Of a stretch of DNA of 63,542 nucleotides, positions 23,779 to 31,881 are shown in pieces. This DNA comes from JAXGYX01 sp964487355 (GTDB lineage: Bacteria > Bacillota > Clostridia > Saccharofermentanales > Fastidiosipilaceae): assembly GCA_964487355.1 (NCBI GenBank), contig CAZAPS010000006.1, positions 1 to 63,542 of the forward strand. The letters run 5' to 3'. A program made the position numbers and the translations under genes. A model generated the notes under the pieces. The model did no database searches and was not told the DNA's origin. It saw nothing but the letters and a program-made list of their open reading frames with translations. Numbering within the stretch: the first letter of the stretch is position 1; each line of letters begins with the position of its first letter.

Positions 23779-24747
23779 TAATCCGGAATATGCCCGAATC
23801 AGTCGGAAACGTTCGTGCTCGATCAGATGGGCGATGATTCTTTGCTTGCGGGTGCGCTTAAATCGATACGGATTGCGCTTGTCGTTCGGGAACAGGCGCC
23901 GATAGTCGTCCATGATGGACCGGAACAATTCACGGTTGTCCGCCTTGGCGACAATATACAGCACGCCACATTTGATATGCGTATAGGCTAGATGCTCGAT
24001 CAAATCCGCGCAGACCGTGTAAAGGTCTTTTTCTTCATAGTATTCGATCGCTTTTTCAAAGACACTGATGATCTCATGGTTGCGCGGCGAGGCGATGCTC
24101 TTGGTGATGGATTTGGCGCGTTGCCTGTAGAGGTAAAACGATTGGGGCAAATAGTAAATCTGTGGTCGGCAGGCCACCATCTGCAAACAGAAAAGCAGAT
24201 CCTCAAACCAGAGGTCCGGAGTGAATCGTAACTTATGGTCCTCAAGAAAGGCTCGGCTGTAGAGTTTACACCAGGGTGACGCCTGGATCAACATGGTCAC
24301 CTCGAAACGATCATCGAGCATGCGATTTTGGAAGGTCGGCTCCTCCATCGACGAGAACACCGAGCCGGGCCGGCCATCCTGAGCGATGTGCTGAAAATCA
24401 AACAGCACGACATCGGCCCCGGATCGTTCGATCGCCTGAACGGAAAGCGGGATGGTGTCCGGCACGATCATGTCATCGCTGTCCACAAACAGGATATACT
24501 CACCTGTGGACTGTTCAAATCCGGTGTTGCGCGCGATGCTGTTGCCCTCGTTTTGTTTGTGAATCACGCGGACCCTGGCGTCCTTGGCCGCGTATATATC
24601 CAGAATCTGACCACTTTTATCGGTCGATCCGTCATTGACAGCGACAACCTCAAAATCGGTGGCGTTCGCGTCCAGAATGGAGTCCAGACAGTCATGAAGA
24701 TATTCTTCAACATTGTAAACCGGTATGACAACACTTACCTTCGGCAT
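23767..24747 (-). CDS. Glycosyltransferase family 2
   Basis: 326 residues. The GT-A fold is plain: VSVVIPVYNVEEYLHDCLDSIL, VVAVNDGSTDKSGQILD (nucleotide site), NEGNSIARNTGF and ILFVDSDD with the metal-binding D-x-D near residue 92. A WFEDLLFCLQM segment supplies the usual catalytic-base region (ED). The C-terminus is basic, which suggests contact with the membrane face. It transfers a sugar from a nucleotide sugar to a lipid-linked acceptor during repeat-unit assembly; donor and linkage cannot be read. It is the last gene of the polysaccharide run, 10 bases after another GT2. Confidence 0.9.
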   Translation of the reverse strand: MPKVSVVIPVYNVEEYLHDCLDSILDANATDFEVVAVNDGSTDKSGQILDIYAAKDARVRVIHKQNEGNSIARNTGFEQSTGEYILFVDSDDMIVPDTIPLSVQAIERSGADVVLFDFQHIAQDGRPGSVFSSMEEPTFQNRMLDDRFEVTMLIQASPWCKLYSRAFLEDHKLRFTPDLWFEDLLFCLQMVACRPQIYYLPQSFYLYRQRAKSITKSIASPRNHEIISVFEKAIEYYEEKDLYTVCADLIEHLAYTHIKCGVLYIVAKADNRELFRSIMDDYRRLFPNDKRNPYRFKRTRKQRIIAHLIEHERFRLIRAYSGLKKS

Positions 24748-24757
24748 GAATATTTCC

Positions 24758-25807
24758 TCACAGTCGTTTGAGATCTCGGCTTCGTTTCAGTCTGTGCAGC
24801 GCCTTGAAACGCGAGGCGATTTGAAAGCGTAGACGGCGTTTGAACGAAAGCGCCCGATATAGACTCCTATATGGTTCGTCCGCGATGGCTTTTAGATCCC
24901 GGCTTAACATGATGTTTTCGAACCGGTAGTTGATCTGTTTGTCGCGGATCGCCTCCTGATGTCGCCGGCCGGTGAACTCATCGAACTCATCCAGCATGCG
25001 AATGATGCTTTCGTTTGTGCGGATATAGATATTCGGGTCCTGTACCCAGCTGCGTGTCCACGAACCTTCGGCGTTAAAGCGATAGGCTGAAAGGTGGCGA
25101 TTTAAAAAATATACGCTGCCTTGGGTCGCCAGGTACAAAATCATCGGATAGTCGCCCACCGCGCAGCGGTTGTAAAACTCGGGGAACCCATTTTGCGCGT
25201 GGCGCTGACGATAAAAGAATGAATTGGTCGGCAGGGCGCCGCCGATCGCCAGGATGGTGTCCATATCAAGTATTGAGGTGTTCAGCGGGCGGACGTTGTC
25301 CGGCATGACAATATCGGTTGCCTGACCTTCGCTCAAGACCTGACGGGCGGCGTGGCAACAGACCGCGCATTCCGGATGTTCGATCATATAGTCGTATTGG
25401 ATTTGTAGTTTATTTGGATCGATCCAAAAATCGTCCCCTTCGTTCAGCGCGGTGAATTCGGTTGTCACCAACGGCGACAGAATTTCGCCTTGTATGCCGA
25501 TATTTTGCGAATACTGATTGACAGTCTGGTAGATCGCGTGAATCCGCTCGGGATGTGCGGATTCATACTCTTTGATGATCCGCGCGGTCCGATCGGTGGA
25601 CGCGTCATCGTGAATCAAAATTATAAACTCAAAATCGGTTCGCTGCGCCAAAATGGAATCCAGCGCCGCGCCGATGTATTTCTCCTGGTTATAGGCGGTC
25701 ACACAGACAGTGACCGCGGGGCGGTCTGTCCGGCTGACATGATTTTGAGATTTCATGTCTGCGCGTCCTTCGACTTCGACATCAGGAGAAACTTTGAGAT
25801 CGCTCAT
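24758..25807 (-). CDS. Glycosyltransferase family 2 (WcaA-like)
   Basis: 349 residues from an ATG that overlaps the stop of the preceding gene (ATGA), with GGAGAACG upstream. About 30 polar residues precede the GT-A fold: VTVCVTAYNQEKYIGAALDSIL, ILIHDDASTDRTARI, FTALNEGDDFWIDPNKLQIQ (acidic metal site EGDD) and a CHAARQ segment. The pattern with N-E-G-D-D-F-W is typical of GT2 enzymes from capsule loci. Translation is likely coupled to the membrane polymerase gene just upstream. Donor and acceptor are unknown. Confidence 0.88.
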   Translation of the reverse strand: MSDLKVSPDVEVEGRADMKSQNHVSRTDRPAVTVCVTAYNQEKYIGAALDSILAQRTDFEFIILIHDDASTDRTARIIKEYESAHPERIHAIYQTVNQYSQNIGIQGEILSPLVTTEFTALNEGDDFWIDPNKLQIQYDYMIEHPECAVCCHAARQVLSEGQATDIVMPDNVRPLNTSILDMDTILAIGGALPTNSFFYRQRHAQNGFPEFYNRCAVGDYPMILYLATQGSVYFLNRHLSAYRFNAEGSWTRSWVQDPNIYIRTNESIIRMLDEFDEFTGRRHQEAIRDKQINYRFENIMLSRDLKAIADEPYRSLYRALSFKRRLRFQIASRFKALHRLKRSRDLKRL

Positions 25808-27420
25808 ACAGTCGCGTTCTCCACCGCCGCCGGCTGTTCGTCGGTCGCCGTCGGCTGTCCCTCCTCCGGTTGTTCGGCTGACGCCGCGGGTCCCACCGGC
25901 TGAACGGACTTCGAGTAACAAAGGGTGGCCCCCAGCATGAACCAAAAGATGAATGAAGATGGCGACATCGTCAGGAACAGATCCTGCAACGCCATGCCGG
26001 ACGCCAGACAGACTAAGACCGGCAGCGCCATCATCCATGTCTTCAAATCAAATCGGGTTCGAATCAGCGCCCGCAGCCAAACGATGAAAACATAGATCAG
26101 CCAGGCCAGCACGATCAGCGTCGACACCAGTCCGCCGGCGACCAATAGGAGCGCGAAGGAGTTATGGGGCACCTTGCCCCGCGCCATCAAAGAGTCCGGC
26201 AACAACTCCAGCGCGACCTGTTCCAGATTGCGATCGCCATGGCCAAACCATTTCGCATGCCGCCACAACTCGAAGGATTCTTTGAGCAACGCCCAACGCT
26301 CGTCGCTGCTGGCCGACGAGTCCTTGCGTTCCTGTTGTTCAAACAGCCGCATTGTCTCCTCGCGCGCCTTCCTTCTTTGTTCTTCTTTTTCGAGCTCTGC
26401 CTCGGTCAGCTCTTTGCCCTTCTTCTTTCCCTTGCCGGTGTCATCATCGTCGATATCCTCTCCGTTGGTCTGCGTGCTGCCGGTGGGCGTGAACGCGGTG
26501 GCGATGATACTCGAAACCTGCAAGGTGATCTCTTTCGTCCAGACAGGTTTCCACAGCATGACCGCCAACAAAGCGACGGTCAGCGTTTGCACGACGACAC
26601 GGACAATCAGCCGCGGCGCGCTCTTCTTCACCTTCGGGCGGCGTCGGGCTCGCACAAAATAAGCGATGGCGATATAGACCGCGCTAAATGAGAATAGGAT
26701 GAGTCCTGTTCGGGAAAAGGAAAGCCCGATAAAGAGATATTGGACGATTAGATTGACCGCGGCGAAAATACTGAAAAGCACTTTCTTTCGCCTGCTGAAG
26801 AGGTAATAAGCGAAGGAGGCCAGAATCGACAAGGTCGCGAACATGGCTCCGAAATTGGGATCGATATAGACGCCAAACAGGCGTTGATTGAAGAAACCGA
26901 CGAGGGCGATGGTGCCGTCCGGCAACTTAAGAAAGTAATCCCATTCGGTGTAGTATGAAATCAAGGACACCAGCGAGGCCAGAAAGGTCAGACTCACAAA
27001 CGTGGCGACCAGGACCTTGGTATTGTGATACAGCTTCTTGCGAATCAAGGCGGAGCCATACACGATAATCGAAAACATGCCGATCCAAATCAGCGACCGG
27101 ATCTGGACCATAAGATGTCCATAGCGAAGGTTCAGCGCCAAAGTCACCACATAAGCAAGCGCCAGACCGATACCAAATAAACTTGTTTTCAAAATCTTGG
27201 GGCCATGGACCAACAACTTGGCCAACATCAGCACCGCCGCCCAGACGACAATCGCGTAGGACAGATAGTTCGAATAGACCGCGGGGGCCAGCCAGGCGTA
27301 AAAAGAGATGCACAGGAACACGACTAAAAAAGGTGTCTCGTTGGATAAAGCCTTCAGCACCGGCGGCACCGTCTTCTTTTCCATTTGCACAAAGGTAGAA
27401 TTGGTTGTGTGTGAAGGCAC
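25804..27420 (-). CDS. O-antigen ligase / Wzy polymerase family membrane protein with charged insertion
   Basis: 538 residues; GTG start with a modest ribosome site (CAGGTAA). Ten or more membrane segments. FIGLSFSRTGLILFSF and the VPHNSFALLLVAGGL segment (conserved His419 in HNS) are the family's marks. The large outer loop between residues 300 and 418 contains a highly charged stretch (about 320-372, rich in Asp, Lys and Glu), predicted to be a helix or coiled coil. This is unusual for the family. The tail is cytoplasmic, Pro/Ala/Glu-rich. Role: joining or polymerising lipid-linked units. A second such protein occurs at 42529. Confidence 0.85.
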   Translation of the reverse strand: MPSHTTNSTFVQMEKKTVPPVLKALSNETPFLVVFLCISFYAWLAPAVYSNYLSYAIVVWAAVLMLAKLLVHGPKILKTSLFGIGLALAYVVTLALNLRYGHLMVQIRSLIWIGMFSIIVYGSALIRKKLYHNTKVLVATFVSLTFLASLVSLISYYTEWDYFLKLPDGTIALVGFFNQRLFGVYIDPNFGAMFATLSILASFAYYLFSRRKKVLFSIFAAVNLIVQYLFIGLSFSRTGLILFSFSAVYIAIAYFVRARRRPKVKKSAPRLIVRVVVQTLTVALLAVMLWKPVWTKEITLQVSSIIATAFTPTGSTQTNGEDIDDDDTGKGKKKGKELTEAELEKEEQRRKAREETMRLFEQQERKDSSASSDERWALLKESFELWRHAKWFGHGDRNLEQVALELLPDSLMARGKVPHNSFALLLVAGGLVSTLIVLAWLIYVFIVWLRALIRTRFDLKTWMMALPVLVCLASGMALQDLFLTMSPSSFIFWFMLGATLCYSKSVQPVGPAASAEQPEEGQPTATDEQPAAVENATV

Positions 27421-27454
27421 GATTCAATTACCTGCTTTCTTTTGAATAGTTGGT

Positions 27455-27484
27455 ATTATAGCACGGCCCTTGAAGCGACGTAAA
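27455..27484 (-). promoter_or_regulatory. Internal promoter ahead of the O-antigen-ligase-like gene
   Basis: TTTACG (27484-27479), 18 bp, perfect TATAAT (27460-27455) on the minus strand, 35 bases before the GTG start. It lets the last three genes of the run be made separately. Confidence 0.65.
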
Positions 27485-27540
27485 CGCTCGGCGCCACCTT
27501 CGACAATGGGCGACCGCGGCACGATCCGGGCACGAACGAC

Positions 27541-28587
27541 TCAACCATACATGGTTTGATAATAATCCCGATAAGTCCCCGAGATCACTTCTTCCATCCA
27601 CTCCTTGTTTTGCCGATACCAGTCAATCGTTCGCTCGATCCCCTCCTCAAAAGTCAGCGAGGGGCGCCAGCCAAGTTCGGTGGTGATCTTGTGATTGTCG
27701 ATCGCGTAGCGACGGTCATGACCCGGGCGGTCGGCGACATGCTTGATCAGCTGTTCGGACTTGCCCAACCGGTCGATGATCAGGCGGACAATATATAGAT
27801 TGGATTTTTCGTTGTTACCTCCGATGTTATAGACTTCACCATCGGCTCCGGTCCTGCGCACCACATCGATCGCCGCGCAATGATCGTCGACGTACAGCCA
27901 GTCACGGATTTGCATGCCATCGCCATAAATTGGCAGCTCCCGATCGTTCTCACAATTATTGATCATCAGTGGAATCAATTTTTCCGGAAACTGGTATGGC
28001 CCATAATTGTTGCTGCAGCGGGTGATATTGACCGGCAGGCCAAAGGTCTTGTTCCAGGCGCGGACCAGCATGTCTGCGGCCGCCTTTGAAGCCGAGTAGG
28101 GACTGTTTGGCGCCAGATTGGTCGTCTCGGTGAACAACCCGGTCTTGCCCAGCGCGCCGTAAACCTCGTCGGTCGACACCTGGACAAACTTCACACCCGG
28201 TTTATAGCCGGTGTCGTATTTATCCTCAGGTTTGAGTTTCCATGCCCGCTTGGCGGCATCCAGCAAAACTTCCACACCAACTATGTTGCTGCGGATAAAG
28301 GCCTCTGGATGAGTGATGCTGCGATCCACATGAGACTCCGCCGCGAAGTTGACAATCTGCTGAATGTCGTGTTCCTTCATGACCGCGTTGACCAGCTCAC
28401 GATCGGCTATGTCGCCGTGCACAAAGGTATAGCCCGGATGTCCCTCAATCTCTTTTAAGTTGGCGAGGTTTCCCGCGTAGGTCAACAAGTCCAGATTGAC
28501 CAATTTGGCGTCCGGCTCGTTCTTCGCCATATAACGCAAAAACGCGCTGCCAATAAATCCGGCTCCTCCGGTTATCAAGATATTCAT
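27541..28587 (-). CDS. rfbB: dTDP-glucose 4,6-dehydratase
   Basis: 348 residues from the ATG that opens the Rossmann fold (MNILITGGAGFIGSAFLRY), with GGAGG upstream. NFAAESHVDRSI, VQVSTDEVYGALG, the catalytic Y-x3-K in SPYSASKAAAD and NNYGPYQFPEKLIP are the classic RmlB motifs. It converts dTDP-glucose to dTDP-4-keto-6-deoxyglucose. It directly follows rfbA. No rfbC or rfbD homolog is in the window, so the keto-sugar is probably not used for L-rhamnose here; the neighbouring aminotransferase is the likely next step. Confidence 0.95.
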   Translation of the reverse strand: MNILITGGAGFIGSAFLRYMAKNEPDAKLVNLDLLTYAGNLANLKEIEGHPGYTFVHGDIADRELVNAVMKEHDIQQIVNFAAESHVDRSITHPEAFIRSNIVGVEVLLDAAKRAWKLKPEDKYDTGYKPGVKFVQVSTDEVYGALGKTGLFTETTNLAPNSPYSASKAAADMLVRAWNKTFGLPVNITRCSNNYGPYQFPEKLIPLMINNCENDRELPIYGDGMQIRDWLYVDDHCAAIDVVRRTGADGEVYNIGGNNEKSNLYIVRLIIDRLGKSEQLIKHVADRPGHDRRYAIDNHKITTELGWRPSLTFEEGIERTIDWYRQNKEWMEEVISGTYRDYYQTMYG

Positions 28588-28657
28588 CGATGAATCAACC
28601 TCCATTGTCTTTGTCACTTTGCATCCCACTAGTAATGACATCATCATCTCGACGTCA

Positions 28658-29521
28658 TCATTCTTTCAAAGATAGCAAATACTGACCATAATCCGTCATA
28701 TTCAGTTCTTCACCCAGTTCATGCAGCTGTTCGAGTGAAATGAACCCCCTGCGCCAGGCGATCTCCTCGGGGCAGGAAACATAAAACCCCTGACGGGTCT
28801 GAACCGCCTCGATGAACTCGGCCGCCATCAACATTCCGTTCGGCGTGCCGGTATCCAGCCAGGCCATGCCCCTCGCCATCAATTCGACATCCAATGTCCC
28901 CTGTTCCAGATAAACCTGATTGACCGCGGTGATTTCAAGTTCACCGCGCGCCGACGGTTGGATGGTCCGAGCCACCCGCACCACGTCGTTGTTATAGAAA
29001 TAAAGTCCGGGAATCGCGTAATTGGATTTGGGCTCGGCGGGCTTTTCCTCCAACGAAATGACTTTGTTTTGGGCGTCAAACTCGACCACTCCGAAGGAAC
29101 GGGCGTCTTTGACCGGGTAGCCGAAGATCACGGCGCCATTTAATTTCTCCTGTGCCGCGTTCATCATGCGTGTCAGGTTGGGGCCATAAAAGACATTGTC
29201 ACCCAGGATCAGACAGACATCGCTGTCGCCGATGAAATCCTCACCAAGGATGAACGCCTCGGCCAATCCGCGCGGCTGTTCCTGTTCGACATAGGAAAAG
29301 CGAACACCCCAGCGGTCGCCGTCACCCAATAGTTTTTGGTAGAGAGGCAAGTCCTCGGGGGTCGAAATAATTAAGATATCGGAGATGCCGCCCAGCAACA
29401 GGACCGACAGCGGGTAATAGATCAAAGGCTTGTCATAGATCGGAAGCAGTTGTTTGGAGACCGCCATCGTCATTGGATAGAGTCTGCTGCCCTTTCCTCC
29501 CGCCAAAATAATACCTTTCAT
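28658..29521 (-). CDS. rfbA: Glucose-1-phosphate thymidylyltransferase
   Basis: 287 residues; ATG behind AAGGAAAAGAAT. GIILAGGKGSRLYPMTMAVSKQLLPIYDKPLIYYPLS is the RmlA start with the nucleotide loop and catalytic Lys. LILGDNVFYG, VVEFDAQNKVISLEEKPAEPKSN and WLDTGTPNGMLMA complete the set. It makes dTDP-glucose from glucose-1-phosphate and dTTP and feeds rfbB, 70 bases downstream. Its 5' leader contains a 16-bp tandem repeat (29541-29597). Confidence 0.95.
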   Translation of the reverse strand: MKGIILAGGKGSRLYPMTMAVSKQLLPIYDKPLIYYPLSVLLLGGISDILIISTPEDLPLYQKLLGDGDRWGVRFSYVEQEQPRGLAEAFILGEDFIGDSDVCLILGDNVFYGPNLTRMMNAAQEKLNGAVIFGYPVKDARSFGVVEFDAQNKVISLEEKPAEPKSNYAIPGLYFYNNDVVRVARTIQPSARGELEITAVNQVYLEQGTLDVELMARGMAWLDTGTPNGMLMAAEFIEAVQTRQGFYVSCPEEIAWRRGFISLEQLHELGEELNMTDYGQYLLSLKE

Positions 29522-29540
29522 ATTCTTTTCCTTTCTTAAT

Positions 29541-29597
29541 ATCACTATCTCTTACTATCACTATCTCTTACTATCACTATCTCTTACTATCACTATC
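29541..29597. repeat. 16-bp tandem repeat (3.6 copies) in the rfbA leader
   Basis: The unit ATCACTATCTCTTACT occurs three times without change at 29541, 29557 and 29573, then as a 9-bp partial at 29589. It fills the gap between the aminotransferase stop and the rfbA ribosome site and is purine-rich in the transcript. Perfect copies suggest recent slippage. Confidence 0.95.
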
Positions 29598-29601
29598 GCC
29601 C

Positions 29602-30723
29602 TTATGCACGGGCCTGCGTCATCGCCTGTCTCAAAGCGATGACCACTCGTTCAATTTCGCCCGGCGTCAAATCAGGATACATGGGCAGGCAAAGCACTGT
29701 CGCCGCCGCTTTCTCCGCCACCGGCGTCCGTCCGACGCTCACGTTGTTCTTGACGCAGGTGAATTCACCGGTCAGTGGATAGAAATACTTGCGGGTAATG
29801 ACCTCTTCTTTCGCCATGCTTTCGCTGACCGCGTCGCGCATCTGCTGTCCGGCGTCAAAAAACACAGGATAATAAGCATGATTTGATATGACGTCTTGCT
29901 GATGTCTTAGGGTGATCAAACCTTCGATATCTGCCAGTAGCTCATCATAACGCTCGGCGACCCGCTGCCTGACGGCCAACGTCTCGTCTATATGACGCAG
30001 GTTGCACAGGCCCATCGCGGCCTGAAACTCATTCATCTTGGTGTTTCCTGAAATCAGCCGCGCTTCTTCGGCCCCTTCCAGCCCAAAGTTTCTGCGGCTG
30101 AGCAGCAGCGGTTCGTAGGTGTCGTCGGCGTAGGTCAGCGCGCCGCCCTCGACGGTATGAAACACTTTGGTCGCGTGCAGACTGTACATCGACAAGTCAC
30201 CCCAGCAGCCCACGCTCTTTCCTTTATAAGTGACACCAAACGCATGAGCCGCGTCATAGATGACCGCCAATTCATGGGTTCGCGCGATTGTTTCGATTGA
30301 CTCCACATCACAAATCCGGCCGTACACATGCACAGGCAAGATCGCCACAGTCCGCTCAGTGACGGCGGCTTCGATCAGCTTGGGATCCAAAGTCAGTGTC
30401 AGCGGATCGACATCGCAAAAAACAGGCTTCAATCCTGCCTGCAATATACTCTGGGTGGTCGAAAGAAAGGTGAACGGCGTGGTGATGACCTCCGCGCCTC
30501 GTGGAAACTCAAACAGTTCCAGCGCGGTCAGCAGCGCCTGGTGACCGTTGCAAAACAGTGTGCAGTGGTCGCTGTCCAGATAGCGCGCCAACTTCATCTC
30601 CAGCTCCTGATTTTTCGCGCCGGCGTTGGTCAGCCAGCGACTGTCCCACAACGATTCGATCTCAGCGCAATATTCTTCAAAAGTCGGCATCACCGAACGT
30701 GTGACCGGTATTTGTTCTTTCAC
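29602..30723 (-). CDS. PLP-dependent sugar aminotransferase (DegT/DnrJ/EryC1/StrS family)
   Basis: 373 residues from a GTG six bases after GGAGGAG; an upstream in-frame TTG lies within that ribosome site and is rejected. LFCNGHQALLTALE (cofactor phosphate site), VIYDAAHAFGVTYKGKSVGCWGD and the cofactor Lys in SLHATKVFHTVEGG are clear. It is not the common N-terminal FSFHA-x-K form but the SLHATK variant typical of enzymes acting on dTDP-4-keto-6-deoxyhexoses, such as VioA-like or FdtB-like. With rfbA/rfbB it would make a dTDP-amino-dideoxy sugar. The UDP-4-keto sugar from the 37876 gene is an alternative substrate. No N-acyltransferase partner was found. Confidence 0.9.
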   Translation of the reverse strand: MKEQIPVTRSVMPTFEEYCAEIESLWDSRWLTNAGAKNQELEMKLARYLDSDHCTLFCNGHQALLTALELFEFPRGAEVITTPFTFLSTTQSILQAGLKPVFCDVDPLTLTLDPKLIEAAVTERTVAILPVHVYGRICDVESIETIARTHELAVIYDAAHAFGVTYKGKSVGCWGDLSMYSLHATKVFHTVEGGALTYADDTYEPLLLSRRNFGLEGAEEARLISGNTKMNEFQAAMGLCNLRHIDETLAVRQRVAERYDELLADIEGLITLRHQQDVISNHAYYPVFFDAGQQMRDAVSESMAKEEVITRKYFYPLTGEFTCVKNNVSVGRTPVAEKAAATVLCLPMYPDLTPGEIERVVIALRQAMTQARA

Positions 30724-30749
30724 TGTAAGCTCCTCCAACGTTATCTCTT

Positions 30750-31865
30750 TTATGTTTCGGCCGCCAACCAGCGGTCGTAATAATCCGCCAGTTTGTCGGC
30801 CTGAATTGAAATGTCAAATCCACTTTGCTTGGCAAGGTCGATTCGATCTTGGCGCGGCGAAGGGCGTCGGGCAAGCTCAAGCGTCCGTTCCGCCCATACG
30901 CGCGGTGATTCGCCCAGGCTCAAGAATTCCGTATCGGGAGAAAACGCCGAGATTGGGTCGATGGTGTCCGCGAACAAAACCGGCAACCCGGATGTCTGCG
31001 CCTCCACACCCGCCAAGGGCAAGCCCTCAAAAAGCGAAGGCATGACCATGATATCCGCGGCCTGCAGTAGCCGGGGGATATCCGATCTCGCGCCCAGAAA
31101 GCGAACCTTATCCTCGAGTTCCAGTTCCTTGGCGCGCTCGATCAGTGTGTCCGACAGCTCCCCCTGACCTGCGATCAGCAACACGGCGCGCGAATCCGCG
31201 CGCCGCAGCGCGTCAAAGATCAGCAGTAGAAATTCATGATTCTTGGCGAATGACAGCCTGCCGACATTGATTACGGCCAACTCATCGGTCAGGCCCAGTT
31301 CGGCGCGCGTCTTCGCTCTTGCCTGTTCGGAGAACTGAAACCGCTCCGTCTGGATGGCGTTTTTAAAAATATGGCAACGCGCGGATGCTGCGATCTGTTC
31401 GCCAAATATGAATTGGGCGGCGAAATTCGTGCAGCCCAAAAAATAATTCGCGTTTGTCTTGATGCCGCGCGCCGCCATTTTATAGATATGTCCTCTTAGT
31501 CCTTTGGGACGATCGGTTGTGTGGGCGTGCGCGACACGGACCGGCACACCGGCCTGCCTCGCTTTCTTCAGTGACCATCCCGACATGCTGTCCTGGTGAG
31601 AGTGCGCGATCTGATAGCGATTCTCCTCGATGATCTCCAGCAAACGCCTCTGCGAGGCGAAAAAATTCTTGGTCATGGTGGGGATGTAAAAGATCCGGCC
31701 ACCCATCTGCCTGACTTCCTCCTCAAACGGACTGATGGCGTCTCCGTGCGCGATAAAATCAAACTGATAGCGTTCCCGATCAATATGACGGTACAGTTCC
31801 ATCACCAAATGATCGATTCCGTTATGACCCAGGTTGACCACAATTTGTAAAACTCTTACCGGCAC
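30750..31865 (-). CDS. Glycosyltransferase family 4 (GT-B fold)
   Basis: 371 residues from a GTG five bases behind GGAGG; the reading frame runs further upstream but without a start supported by a ribosome site. VRVLQIVVNLGHNGIDHLVMELYRHI is the N-terminal acceptor domain with the G-G/N loop. AHSHQDSMSGWSLKKARQAGVPVRVAHAHTTD follows. The C-terminal donor domain has VINVGRLSFAKNHEFLL and MPSLFEGLPLAGVEAQTSGLPVLF, with E-x7-E. It belongs with capsule GT4 enzymes such as EpsF/CapM types. Donor unknown. Confidence 0.9.
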   Translation of the reverse strand: MPVRVLQIVVNLGHNGIDHLVMELYRHIDRERYQFDFIAHGDAISPFEEEVRQMGGRIFYIPTMTKNFFASQRRLLEIIEENRYQIAHSHQDSMSGWSLKKARQAGVPVRVAHAHTTDRPKGLRGHIYKMAARGIKTNANYFLGCTNFAAQFIFGEQIAASARCHIFKNAIQTERFQFSEQARAKTRAELGLTDELAVINVGRLSFAKNHEFLLLIFDALRRADSRAVLLIAGQGELSDTLIERAKELELEDKVRFLGARSDIPRLLQAADIMVMPSLFEGLPLAGVEAQTSGLPVLFADTIDPISAFSPDTEFLSLGESPRVWAERTLELARRPSPRQDRIDLAKQSGFDISIQADKLADYYDRWLAAET

Positions 31866-31881
31866 GAACACCTCCGATTGC

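Noticed and set aside
27541..29521. L-rhamnose pathway
   Set aside because: Only rfbA and rfbB are present; no 3,5-epimerase or 4-reductase is in the window, and an aminotransferase adjoins them.
29541..29597. CRISPR-like array
   Set aside because: The copies are directly adjacent with no spacers and only 16 bp long; it is a simple tandem repeat.
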